Source: Catenovulum sp052056295 (lineage in GTDB: Bacteria; Pseudomonadota; Gammaproteobacteria; Enterobacterales; Alteromonadaceae). From it: DNA of 64,000 bases. Shown one piece after another: positions 54,525 to 62,841 of the stretch. The position numbers and the translations under genes are program-made. Location: assembly GCF_052056295.1 (NCBI RefSeq), contig NZ_CP182493.1, positions 868,001-932,000 of the forward strand, read 5' to 3'. Each line of letters begins with the position of its first letter. Positions within the stretch are counted from its first letter, which is position 1. The notes beneath the pieces were generated by a model. That model had not been told where the DNA came from. It saw nothing but the letters and a program-made list of their open reading frames with translations, and ran no database searches.

Positions 54525-56321
54525 ATGTCTTCGCAAAACACAGAACTTACAAGCCCTTTGGCAGCTGAGCAATTAACTCAGTTAAATAAAATTACCGCAG
54601 GTATGTCTGCTAACCAACTTTCTTGGGTAAGCGGCTACTTATACGGCTTAGCACAAGCTGGCGCGGGTTCATTGCCAGCAGCTGGTGCACCAGCAGCGCC
54701 TGCTGAGCTACCTACTTTAACCGTTTTGTATGGTTCACAAACCGGTAACGCAAAAGGTGTTGCACAACAAGCAGCGGCAGCCGCTGAAGCAGCAGGCTTA
54801 AAAGTACGCTGTGTTTCTATGGGCGATTACAAAGCCAAAGAATTAAAATCTGAGACGCACGTATTAATCACCTCTTGTACGCAAGGTGAAGGTGATCCAC
54901 CAGATGACGCAATTGAATTCCACGCTTTCTTAGCAGGTAAAAAAGCACCTAAATTAGATGGTGTTAAATATTCAGTATTAGCGCTAGGTGATTCTTCATA
55001 CGAATTTTTCTGCCAAACCGGTAAAGATTTCGACGAGCGTTTCGCTAAATTAGGCGCAACTGCAATTGAGCCAAGAGTTGATTGTGACGTTGAATACGAA
55101 GAGCCAGCTGCCGGTTGGATTGAGCGTGCTGTTGCCGCTATGGCGAAAGACATGCAAGCAGGTGTTGCGCAAGTAACAGTTTCTGCGGCCGCTACGCCAG
55201 CAGCAAGTGCTTCTGCATACAATAAAAAGAATCCTTTCACTGCAACTTTAGAAACCAACCAGAAAATTACTGGTCGTGATTCTGTTAAAGATATCCGCCA
55301 CTTCGAGATTTCTTTAGAAGGTTCAGGTTTAACTTATCAGCCGGGTGATTCTTTAGGTATATGGTTCCGCAACGACGAAAAGAACGTTGACGAAATCATT
55401 GAAAAATTAAGCTTAGATGCAGCTGCTACTATCGAAATTGATGGTGAGCAAGTTGCAGTGCGTGATGCATTAATTCGCAACTACGAATTAACTTTGAGCC
55501 ATCCTGGTTTTGTTAGCAAATATGCTGAAGTTACAGCTAATGCTGAACTTGCAAAATTAGCAGAAGATCGCCAAGCATTACGTGAATATATTGATGTTCG
55601 CCAAATTATCGACATCATTCGTGAACATGCAGCAAAAATTTCTGCCGAGCAATTGGTGAGTTGTTTGCGCCGTTTAACACCACGTTTGTACTCTATCGCT
55701 TCTAGCCAAGCTGAAGTTGAAGAAGAAGTACACTTAACTGTTGGTGTTGTACGTTACGATGCATTTGGTGAAGAGCACTTTGGTGGCGCTTCTGGCTTCT
55801 TAGCTGAGCGTTTAGAAGAAGGCGGTGAAGTAGACGTATTTGTTGAACACAGCCACTTCCGTTTACCAGAAGATAACTCACCTGTGATCATGGTTGGCCC
55901 AGGTACAGGTATCGCCCCTTTCCGTGCATTTGTGCAAGAAATTGATGCAAACGAGCGTGAAAACGAAACTTGGTTATTCTTTGGTAACCCAACTTTCACT
56001 GAAGATTTCTTGTACCAAATTGAATGGCAAAGTTATCTAAAAGACGGTGTATTAACTAAAATTGATTTAGCTTTCTCTCGTGACCAAGCAGAAAAAATCT
56101 ATGTACAAGATCGTATGTTAGAAAAAGCTGCGGAGCTATGGGCTTGGTTAGAAAAAGGCGCGTATTTCTATGTGTGTGGTGATGCTAATCGTATGGCGAA
56201 AGACGTACACGAAGCATTAGTAAGCATAGTTGAACAGCAAGGTGGCAAGAGCCGTGAAGAAGCTGAAAACTATGTTAGTGAATTACGCAAAAACAAACGT
56301 TACCAGAGAGATGTTTACTAA
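54525..56321 (+). CDS. cysJ: Sulfite reductase (NADPH) flavoprotein alpha subunit
   Basis: 598 residues. An N-terminal flavodoxin domain with TVLYGSQTGNAKGVAQQAAA (about 67-86) binds FMN. A FAD domain (RLYSIASSQ near 390) and an NADPH domain (GPGTGIAPFRAF near 460; FFGNP near 485) end in the family tail KRYQRDVY. It passes electrons from NADPH to CysI for six-electron reduction of sulfite to sulfide. An Ala/Pro-rich linker at about 40-60 precedes the flavodoxin. The stop overlaps the cysI start by one base. Confidence 0.96.
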   Translation: MSSQNTELTSPLAAEQLTQLNKITAGMSANQLSWVSGYLYGLAQAGAGSLPAAGAPAAPAELPTLTVLYGSQTGNAKGVAQQAAAAAEAAGLKVRCVSMGDYKAKELKSETHVLITSCTQGEGDPPDDAIEFHAFLAGKKAPKLDGVKYSVLALGDSSYEFFCQTGKDFDERFAKLGATAIEPRVDCDVEYEEPAAGWIERAVAAMAKDMQAGVAQVTVSAAATPAASASAYNKKNPFTATLETNQKITGRDSVKDIRHFEISLEGSGLTYQPGDSLGIWFRNDEKNVDEIIEKLSLDAAATIEIDGEQVAVRDALIRNYELTLSHPGFVSKYAEVTANAELAKLAEDRQALREYIDVRQIIDIIREHAAKISAEQLVSCLRRLTPRLYSIASSQAEVEEEVHLTVGVVRYDAFGEEHFGGASGFLAERLEEGGEVDVFVEHSHFRLPEDNSPVIMVGPGTGIAPFRAFVQEIDANERENETWLFFGNPTFTEDFLYQIEWQSYLKDGVLTKIDLAFSRDQAEKIYVQDRMLEKAAELWAWLEKGAYFYVCGDANRMAKDVHEALVSIVEQQGGKSREEAENYVSELRKNKRYQRDVY

Positions 56322-58024
56322 TGAGCGACAAGAAATTAGCAGCCAACGAATATTTAAAAATTAACAGCAACTACTTGCGTGGCACGTTAGAAGAAAGCGT
56401 AGCCAACCAAGTAACAGGTGCTGTTGCTGACGACGATACTCAGTTAACTAAGTTCCACGGTTTCTACATGCAAGACGACCGTGATATTCGTAACGAGCGT
56501 AAGCAACAAAAATTAGAGCCGAAACATACATTTATGTTACGTGCACGTATCCCTGGTGGTGTAATTGATATGCCACAGTGGTTACAAATAGACCAAATTG
56601 CTGAAGAATTGACTGATTACAACTCAATTCGTTTAACGACGCGTCAAACTTTCCAATACCACGGTATTTTAAAACGTAACTTAAAACCGTTAATTAAAGG
56701 TTTGTACCAAGTTAAATTAGATTCAATTGCAGCTTGTGGTGACGTTAACCGTAACGTTATGGCAACCACTAACCCAATTCAAACTCAGTTGCAAAAAGAA
56801 GTGCACGAATGGTCAGTAAAAATTTCTGAGCATTTATTGCCAAAAACTCGTGCATACTTTGAGTTATGGTTAGATGAAGAAAAATTAGAAACGCCAGCAG
56901 ACGTTGAGCAAGAGCCTGTTTACGGTAAAACTTATTTACCACGTAAATTTAAAATTGCCGTTGCTGTACCTCCGTACAACGACGTTGACATCAGCGCCAA
57001 CGATTTAAGCTTTATCGCCATTGAAGACGGTAAAGGCGGCTTAGCTGGTTTTAACGTGTGTGCTGGTGGTGGTTTAGGTTCTACCCATGGTGACGTGAAC
57101 ACTTATCCTCAATTAACCCGTGTATTAGGTTTCTGTAAGTTAGAAGACACACTTGATTTTGCTCAAGCTGTGATGATGACTCAACGTGACAATGGTAACC
57201 GTTACGACCGTAAACGCGCACGTACTAAGTACACAGTTGATGACATGGGTGTAGATGCATTCCGTGAAGCCACTGAAAAACATGCTGGTAAAAAGTTTGA
57301 AGCTGCGCGTGATTATGAATTCACTAGCCAAGGCGATCGTTTTGGTTGGGTAGAAGATATGAACGGCAACTGGCACCTAACACTTTTCTTAGAAGCTGGC
57401 CGTATTGTTGATGACGAGCGTCGTACAATCAAAACTGGTTTACGCGAAATTGCTAAAGTTCACAAAGGTGAATACCGCATGACAGCTAACCAAAACATTA
57501 TGATTGCCAACGTTGCAGCAGCAGACAAAGCACAAATTGAAGAAATGTGTAAAGAGTACGGTTTATTAGGTACTGAACATTCACCAATTATGCTTAATAG
57601 TATCGCTTGTGTTGCATTACCAACTTGTGCGTTAGCTATGGCTGAATCAGAGCGTTATTTACCACGTTTAATTGAAAAATTTGACGTATTAGCGCAAAAA
57701 CACGGTGTAGGCGATCAAGAAATCGTAACACGTATGACTGGTTGTCCGAACGGCTGTGGTCGTCCTTTCTTAGCAGAAGTTGCTTTTGTTGGTAAAGGCC
57801 CAGGTAAATACAACATGTATTTAGGTGCTGACGGTAAAGGTACACGCTTAAATCAAATGTATCGCGAAAACATCGGCGAAGAAGAAATTTTAGCTGAGAT
57901 GGATACTATCCTAGCGCGCTATAGCAAAGAAAGAGAACAATACGAACGCTTTGGTGACTATGTTGTACGAATTGGTTTAGTTAAACCTGTATATGACGGT
58001 CGAGAGTTTCATGCCACAAATTGA
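56321..58024 (+). CDS. cysI: Sulfite reductase hemoprotein beta subunit
   Basis: 567 residues. RLTTRQTFQYHG (about 107-118) is the siroheme-binding arginine region. CVALPTC (about 429-435) and TGCPNGCGRPFLAE (about 473-486) supply the cysteines for the 4Fe-4S cluster and siroheme iron. It carries out sulfite reduction with CysJ electrons. It overlaps cysJ by 1 bp and cysH by 14 bp, one operon. The nearby cysG supplies its siroheme. Confidence 0.97.
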   Translation: MSDKKLAANEYLKINSNYLRGTLEESVANQVTGAVADDDTQLTKFHGFYMQDDRDIRNERKQQKLEPKHTFMLRARIPGGVIDMPQWLQIDQIAEELTDYNSIRLTTRQTFQYHGILKRNLKPLIKGLYQVKLDSIAACGDVNRNVMATTNPIQTQLQKEVHEWSVKISEHLLPKTRAYFELWLDEEKLETPADVEQEPVYGKTYLPRKFKIAVAVPPYNDVDISANDLSFIAIEDGKGGLAGFNVCAGGGLGSTHGDVNTYPQLTRVLGFCKLEDTLDFAQAVMMTQRDNGNRYDRKRARTKYTVDDMGVDAFREATEKHAGKKFEAARDYEFTSQGDRFGWVEDMNGNWHLTLFLEAGRIVDDERRTIKTGLREIAKVHKGEYRMTANQNIMIANVAAADKAQIEEMCKEYGLLGTEHSPIMLNSIACVALPTCALAMAESERYLPRLIEKFDVLAQKHGVGDQEIVTRMTGCPNGCGRPFLAEVAFVGKGPGKYNMYLGADGKGTRLNQMYRENIGEEEILAEMDTILARYSKEREQYERFGDYVVRIGLVKPVYDGREFHATN

Positions 58025-58757
58025 TTTTGTAAAGCTACTTGAAGCAGACAAATCAGAACAAGTTGCAGCGTTAACTGAAGTTAACGCTGAACTTGAACAA
58101 CTGACGCCTCAGCAAAGAGTAGAATGGGCAGCTAAACATTTGCCAGGACCACAAATTCTTTCATCGAGTTTTGGTATCCAAGCAGCTGTTATGCTCAATT
58201 TAGTCAACTCAGCAATTCCACAAATTCCTGTGGTATTAACTGACACTGGCTATTTATTTCCAGAAACTTATGAGTTTATTGACCAGCTAACCGAACGCTT
58301 AGATTTAAACTTAAAAGTTTTTCGCTCACCATGGAGCCCGGCTTGGCAAGAACAACGCTGGGGTAAATTGTGGGAGCAAGGTGTCGAAGGCATCGAAAAG
58401 TATAATCAGATCAATAAAGTTGATCCGATGAAACAAGCAATGCAAGAGTTGCAAGCAAAAGTTTGGTACACAGGTTTACGCCGCGACCAAGCCAGCAGCC
58501 GAGCAAACTTGCCTGTATTACAAATTAGTGGTGGCCGTTATAAAGTTCAGCCAATTATTGATTGGACCAACAAAGACGTACATTACTATTTGAAAGAGCA
58601 TAACTTGCCATACCATCCATTATGGGATCAAGGTTATGTATCTGTTGGTGATTGGCATACCTCGCGCCCATTAGAATTGGGTATGACTGAAGAAGAAACT
58701 CGCTTCTTTGGTTTAAAACGTGAGTGTGGTCTGCACGAAGGTGGTAGCGGTATTTAA
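58011..58757 (+). CDS. cysH: Phosphoadenylyl-sulfate (PAPS) reductase
   Basis: 248 residues from ATG 58011; an upstream ATG at 57993 would add six residues but lies deeper in cysI. SSSFGIQAAVMLNLV (about 49-63) and VVLTDTGYLFPETYEF (about 73-88) form the PAPS pocket, WYTGLRRDQASSR follows, and the catalytic Cys is in RECGLHEGG at the C-terminus. Lack of the extra Cys pairs of APS reductases marks it as PAPS-type, without an iron-sulfur cluster. It makes sulfite for CysJI. A hairpin begins at its last codons. Confidence 0.95.
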   Translation: MPQIDFVKLLEADKSEQVAALTEVNAELEQLTPQQRVEWAAKHLPGPQILSSSFGIQAAVMLNLVNSAIPQIPVVLTDTGYLFPETYEFIDQLTERLDLNLKVFRSPWSPAWQEQRWGKLWEQGVEGIEKYNQINKVDPMKQAMQELQAKVWYTGLRRDQASSRANLPVLQISGGRYKVQPIIDWTNKDVHYYLKEHNLPYHPLWDQGYVSVGDWHTSRPLELGMTEEETRFFGLKRECGLHEGGSGI

Positions 58758-58764
58758 CCGCTAC
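58744..58764 (+). terminator. Hairpin at the end of cysH
   Basis: GTAGCGGT (58744-58751) and ACCGCTAC (58757-58764) form a perfect 8-bp stem with loop ATTTA that includes the cysH stop codon. TTTACCTTTTT follows within 15 bases. Likely the end of the cysJIH transcript. Confidence 0.65.
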
Positions 58765-58874
58765 TCGCTTTACCTTTTTATTGTTATATCCCTGTATTTA
58801 TTAAACCCCTTCCCTGCTTTTGCGTTAAACTTAGCAAAGATATCTCTAGACATTTTTAGTTGTTAAGGCTTGTT

Positions 58875-60296
58875 ATGGAACAGTTTCCAATCTTTTTAAA
58901 TATGGCTAATTTCCCCTGTGCTGTTGTTGGTGGTGGCGAAGTGGCTTATCGAAAAATCAGCGCATTATTAAAAGCCAAAGCACAAATTTGTGTGATCTCC
59001 CCTGAAGTAAATGACGATATAAAAACGCTAGCGCAAGAGAATCAGATTGATTGGCTACAACAAAACTGGCAAGCAGACAGCATTGCAGGCAAACGTTTAG
59101 TAGTTGCCGCTACCGATGACAACCAAGTTAATAAACAAATTTTCGAATATTGCGAAGCGCATAATATTTTAGTTAATACAGTCGACCAACCGGATTTATG
59201 CCGTTACACCACACCATCTATTGTTGACCGTTCGCCTATTGTGATTGCTATTTCATCTGCAGGAATGAGCCCAGTTTTAGCAAGACGCATCCGCGCCATG
59301 ATAGAAACCGCGTTACCACAATCTTTATCTGGCATTGCCCAATATGCAGGCTCTATTCGCGGCAAAATTAAAAGCAAATTACCAACGATTGATTTGCGCC
59401 GTTTGTTTTGGGAAAAGTTTTTCTCAAGCTCAATCATGTCGCGTTTTGAGCAAATGGCCGACAGCGAAAAAACCAGCTTAGTCGATAATTTATTAGACGA
59501 TACCCATGAGCAAGGTGAAGTTTGGTTGGTTGGCGCTGGCCCTGGCGATCCTGAGCTTATCACCATTAAAGCACTACAAAAGTTACAACTTGCTGACGTT
59601 GTTGTGTATGACCGACTGGTTTCAGAAGACATTGTTAACCTAGCACGAAAAGACGCTGAGTTTATTTGTGTTGGCAAACAAAAAAGTTTGCATATAAAAC
59701 AACAACAAGAAATTAATCAGATATTGGTAGATTTAGCTAAACAAGGTAAAAAAGTTTGCCGCTTAAAAGGTGGCGATCCGTTCATTTTTGGCCGTGGTGG
59801 TGAAGAGTTAGAAACTTTAGTTGAAGAGCAAATTCCTTTCCAAGTGATTCCAGCAGTAACCGCTGCCGCAGGCTGTTCAAGTTATGCAGGCATTCCACTG
59901 ACCCATAGAGACTATGCACGTAAAGTCACTTTTGTAACTGGACAAAACAGTAAAGCGGGTGACGAGCCTGATTGGCAGTCACTCATCCACCCTTATCATA
60001 CTTTGTGTATTTACATGGGCTTAAGTAAAGCGCAGCAAGTGCAAGAAAACTTAATTAAGCATGGCATGGCAGCGGATATGCCGGTGGCTATTGTTGAAAA
60101 TGGCACAACCCAACATCAACGTGTGGTGACTGGCATTTTAAGTGAGTTAGGGAAATTGCAGCAGCAACATAATATCGGCTCACCAGCGCTATTAATAATC
60201 GGCCAAGTAGTTAAATTACATAACTCACTAGATTGGTTTACCCCTGATAGGCAAGAAAACGCTGGGGCATTTAAGAATTATTTGGCTGAGAAGTAG
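58875..60296 (+). CDS. cysG: Siroheme synthase CysG (dehydrogenase/ferrochelatase + uroporphyrinogen-III methyltransferase)
   Basis: 473 residues from ATG 58875, which has AAGG seven bases upstream; an open TTG start at 58860 is unlikely. The N-terminal half is the precorrin-2 dehydrogenase/ferrochelatase (CAVVGGGEVAYRK, about 15-27; VNTVDQPDLCRYTTPSIVDR). The C-terminal half is the SUMT methylase (VGAGPGDPELITIKAL, CRLKGGDPFIFGRGGEE, GIPLTHRDYA). It makes siroheme for CysI in three steps from uroporphyrinogen III. It follows cysJIH after a 117-bp gap with a hairpin, probably its own transcript. Confidence 0.95.
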   Translation: MEQFPIFLNMANFPCAVVGGGEVAYRKISALLKAKAQICVISPEVNDDIKTLAQENQIDWLQQNWQADSIAGKRLVVAATDDNQVNKQIFEYCEAHNILVNTVDQPDLCRYTTPSIVDRSPIVIAISSAGMSPVLARRIRAMIETALPQSLSGIAQYAGSIRGKIKSKLPTIDLRRLFWEKFFSSSIMSRFEQMADSEKTSLVDNLLDDTHEQGEVWLVGAGPGDPELITIKALQKLQLADVVVYDRLVSEDIVNLARKDAEFICVGKQKSLHIKQQQEINQILVDLAKQGKKVCRLKGGDPFIFGRGGEELETLVEEQIPFQVIPAVTAAAGCSSYAGIPLTHRDYARKVTFVTGQNSKAGDEPDWQSLIHPYHTLCIYMGLSKAQQVQENLIKHGMAADMPVAIVENGTTQHQRVVTGILSELGKLQQQHNIGSPALLIIGQVVKLHNSLDWFTPDRQENAGAFKNYLAEK

Positions 60297-60316
60297 CGCG
60301 TAGAGCACAAAAGTCC

Positions 60317-61750
60317 AGCTGAAGCATAATTTTCTAAAATCGCTGTGAATCCATCCATGGAAGCTCCCAAACGTCGTCCCAGACGTTTGAAGTTTTAGAA
60401 AATCAGCATTCATCTAGACTTTTATCGAGCATTTGTGTCTCTTGTCGAACAAATAACAGCAACGAAAATGCCGAAAAGGTGAATGGATGTGTTTCGAGCA
60501 AAACTTCACAAAAAAGGGATTTTTTGTGCGAGCGGCTCACGGACGAGTTCAAAGCGATTTTGCGAGGAATACTCCATTTGCCTTTGACCTTCTCAGCCAC
60601 AATCAAAGAAGCGCTGGATGTAAGTTACACCCAAGCCCAGCTGAAGCATAATTTTCTAAAATCGCTGTGAATCCATCCGTGGAAGCTCCCAAACGTCGTC
60701 CCGGACGTTTGAAGTTTTAGAAAATCAGCATTCAGCTAGACTTTTATCGAGCATTTGTGTCTCTTGTCGAACAAATAACAGCAACGAAAATGCCGAAAAG
60801 GTGAATGGATGTGTTTCGAGCAAAACTTCACAAAAAAGGGATTTTTTGTGCGAGCGGCTCACGGACGAGTTCAAAGCGATTTTGCGAGGAATACTCCATT
60901 TGCCTTTGACCTTCTCAGCCACAATCAAAGAAGCGCTGGATGTAAGTTACACCCAAGCCCAGCTGAAGCATAATTTTCTAAAATCGCTGTGAATCCATCC
61001 GTGGAAGCTCCCAAACGTCGTCCCGGACGTTTGAAGTTTTAGAAAATCAGCATTCAGTTAGACTTTTATCGGGCATTTTTATCGCTTGTCGAATCAATAA
61101 CAGCGATAAAAATTTAGGAAAGTGCTAGAACAATAACTTAGAGCAAAATCTCTATTTCAGGGGCGAATCAGAACCGAAGCACCGCTTCGCAGTCTGACGA
61201 GGTGGAGCCAAGGACGGCGACAGGGCCTGCCCTTCAGGGACGAATAATCTACTCAGGATTTACTTTAATCCAGAACAGCGTTTTTGCGATAGTTATGGTC
61301 TAGTGATTTCCCTATATTGCACTGGCCTAGCAGCGATTTGCGAAAAAGATCGCTACCAACATGACCTTCCCTGCCAAGAACAAAGAAGCGCTGTTAATAT
61401 AAAGCAACCAAGTCCAGCTGAAGCATAATTTTCTAAAATCGCTGTGAATCCATCCGTGGAAGCTCCCAAACGTCGTCCCGGACGTTTGAAGTTTTAGAAA
61501 ATCAGCATTCAGTTAGACTTTTATCGGGCATTTTTATTGCGTCTTAGAAAGACCAGCGATAACGATGTAAGGAATGGTGGTAGCGGGTGTTTTTCGCAAA
61601 ACTTCCAATCGGTAGGGATACCGTTTGAGAGCGGGCCACGGATGGCCTTGCAGCAATTTTGCGAAAAATATCGCTGCCAACATGACCTTCCCTGCCACAA
61701 TCGAAGAAGCGCTGTAAACCAAGAGAGCACAAAGCCCAACTGAAACATGT
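60317..61750. repeat. Tandem array of hairpin-led repeat units, non-coding
   Basis: Units begin with AGCTGAAGCATAATTTTC at 60317, 60639, 60961 and 61416, and a decayed one at about 61736. Units 1 and 2 are both 322 bp and nearly identical; unit 3 is 455 bp; unit 4 is about 320 bp and diverged in its tail. Each has an outer stem ATTTTCTAAAA/TTTTAGAAAAT around a box AATCCATCC-x-TGGAAGCTC and an apical hairpin CAAACGTC/GACGTTTG. The spacer has related blocks (for example ACCTTCCCTGCCA and AATCAAAGAAGCGCTG). No gene that I can support lies in 60297-61778. It resembles a REP-type array that grew by tandem duplication. Confidence 0.85.
61175..61239. repeat. Extra GC-rich hairpins inside repeat unit 3
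   Basis: CGAAGC/GCTTCG (61175-61189) and AGGGC/GCCCT (61222-61233) lie in a GC-rich stretch absent from units 1, 2 and 4, which accounts for much of the extra length of unit 3. It has the look of a second REP-like element inserted in the array. Confidence 0.5.
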
Positions 61751-61778
61751 TTTTCTAAAAACGCCTCAAATACAAAAC

Positions 61779-62726
61779 CTACTTCATATTCACATGAATT
61801 GCAGGCTCTAACACAGCAGCGAATTGCTCCAAATAATTCATATTTAACTCAGCGGGAATCAAACGCGCCAACTCATTACCAATTTGCGTGAGCTTATAAT
61901 AAGTTAACACATACCCACTTTTAGTCACCTGCAGCTGAATTTTGCCACTGCCAATTTCCATTTCAATTAACTGGCCTTTTTTCAGCTCAGTAGTTTCAAT
62001 TTCGCTGGCATATAACAAATTCAAATCAAACAAAGTAAGCAAGTCAGGATAATTTAATCCACATTTAGATAAGTTAATGGCAAAACCATGGTCTTTTTTG
62101 AACAAATCAAACCAAGTTGGCAACACATAAAAGCCGCTAAAAATCCGCCCGCCGTATTCATTTTTATCTCTCAGCGTCACATTACACGCAGCTTGAAAAA
62201 TAAGTGCGTCTCTGTGGGTCATTTGTTTTAAAGTAGACAATGCACGCAGCGAAAAACTCCCGGGTCGTAGAGTCTGCATGGCAAGAATTTTGCCCCAGAG
62301 TTTTTGCATCGGCGTAGAAAAAATGCTTTCAGCCATTTCAAAAAACTGATGCAGCCAATCAGGGTCAATATCCTCATTCGGCACTTTGTCATCAACATAA
62401 CTTAACGCTTGCTGCATAATCATTTCGAGATTTTGCTGCTTACGTGCTGCATCTAAACGTTCACGACGACTCGCTCTTTGCTCTAACGAAAGTTGACCTT
62501 TAACTTGGCTGGTAATTCCATATTTGTGGGCAATTTGGGCTAAACGAAAACTTGCAGTTTGTTGATCTAAAGTCACTTTTGCCTGCGCTCTGCCTTGTGA
62601 GTGCGCGCTAACGGTTGCAGCTCTATCGGCAGCTGTAGGTTTAGATTGCTGTTTCTGGTCAGCTAACTGCACAACCTCTTTTTGTAACGATGGCGGCAAA
62701 TTGGCTGATAGGCCTGAAGTTTTCAT
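61779..62726 (-). CDS. TIGR03899 family protein (DUF2806-like)
   Basis: 315 residues, cytoplasmic. The N-terminal third is Gln/Ala-rich and probably disordered. A helical core carries DIDPDWLHQFFEMAESIFS (about 119-137), TPMQKLWGKILAMQTLRPGS (about 138-157) and SLRALSTLKQMTHRDALIFQ (about 159-178), the signature of the TIGR03899 family found in Shewanella, Vibrio and Alteromonas relatives. The C-terminal part (GFYVLPTWFDLFKKDHGF, then ELARLIPAELNMNYL) may bind a partner. No reaction is known. It is divergent from the REC-DUF3369-GGDEF gene, with 115 bp between. Confidence 0.85.
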   Translation of the reverse strand: MKTSGLSANLPPSLQKEVVQLADQKQQSKPTAADRAATVSAHSQGRAQAKVTLDQQTASFRLAQIAHKYGITSQVKGQLSLEQRASRRERLDAARKQQNLEMIMQQALSYVDDKVPNEDIDPDWLHQFFEMAESIFSTPMQKLWGKILAMQTLRPGSFSLRALSTLKQMTHRDALIFQAACNVTLRDKNEYGGRIFSGFYVLPTWFDLFKKDHGFAINLSKCGLNYPDLLTLFDLNLLYASEIETTELKKGQLIEMEIGSGKIQLQVTKSGYVLTYYKLTQIGNELARLIPAELNMNYLEQFAAVLEPAIHVNMK

Positions 62727-62841
62727 AAAAGTTTAAGATTATTTTTATAGTTATGAGCGACATGTCTATATTAGGCTATACTTAATCCAGTTGTATAGTT
62801 AAACCTCAATATTTGCCAATATCTTACTTACCGGAACTCAT

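Noticed and set aside
60403..60992. Identical small open frames of 63-67 codons in both 322-bp units, on both strands
   Set aside because: They are copies made by the DNA repeat, cross the hairpins, lack ribosome sites and have no coding look.
60317..61750. CRISPR array or integron attC array
   Set aside because: Units are 320-455 bp with conserved, not unique, spacers; no cas genes, no attC core sites (RYYYAAC/GTTRRRY) at unit ends and no integrase nearby.
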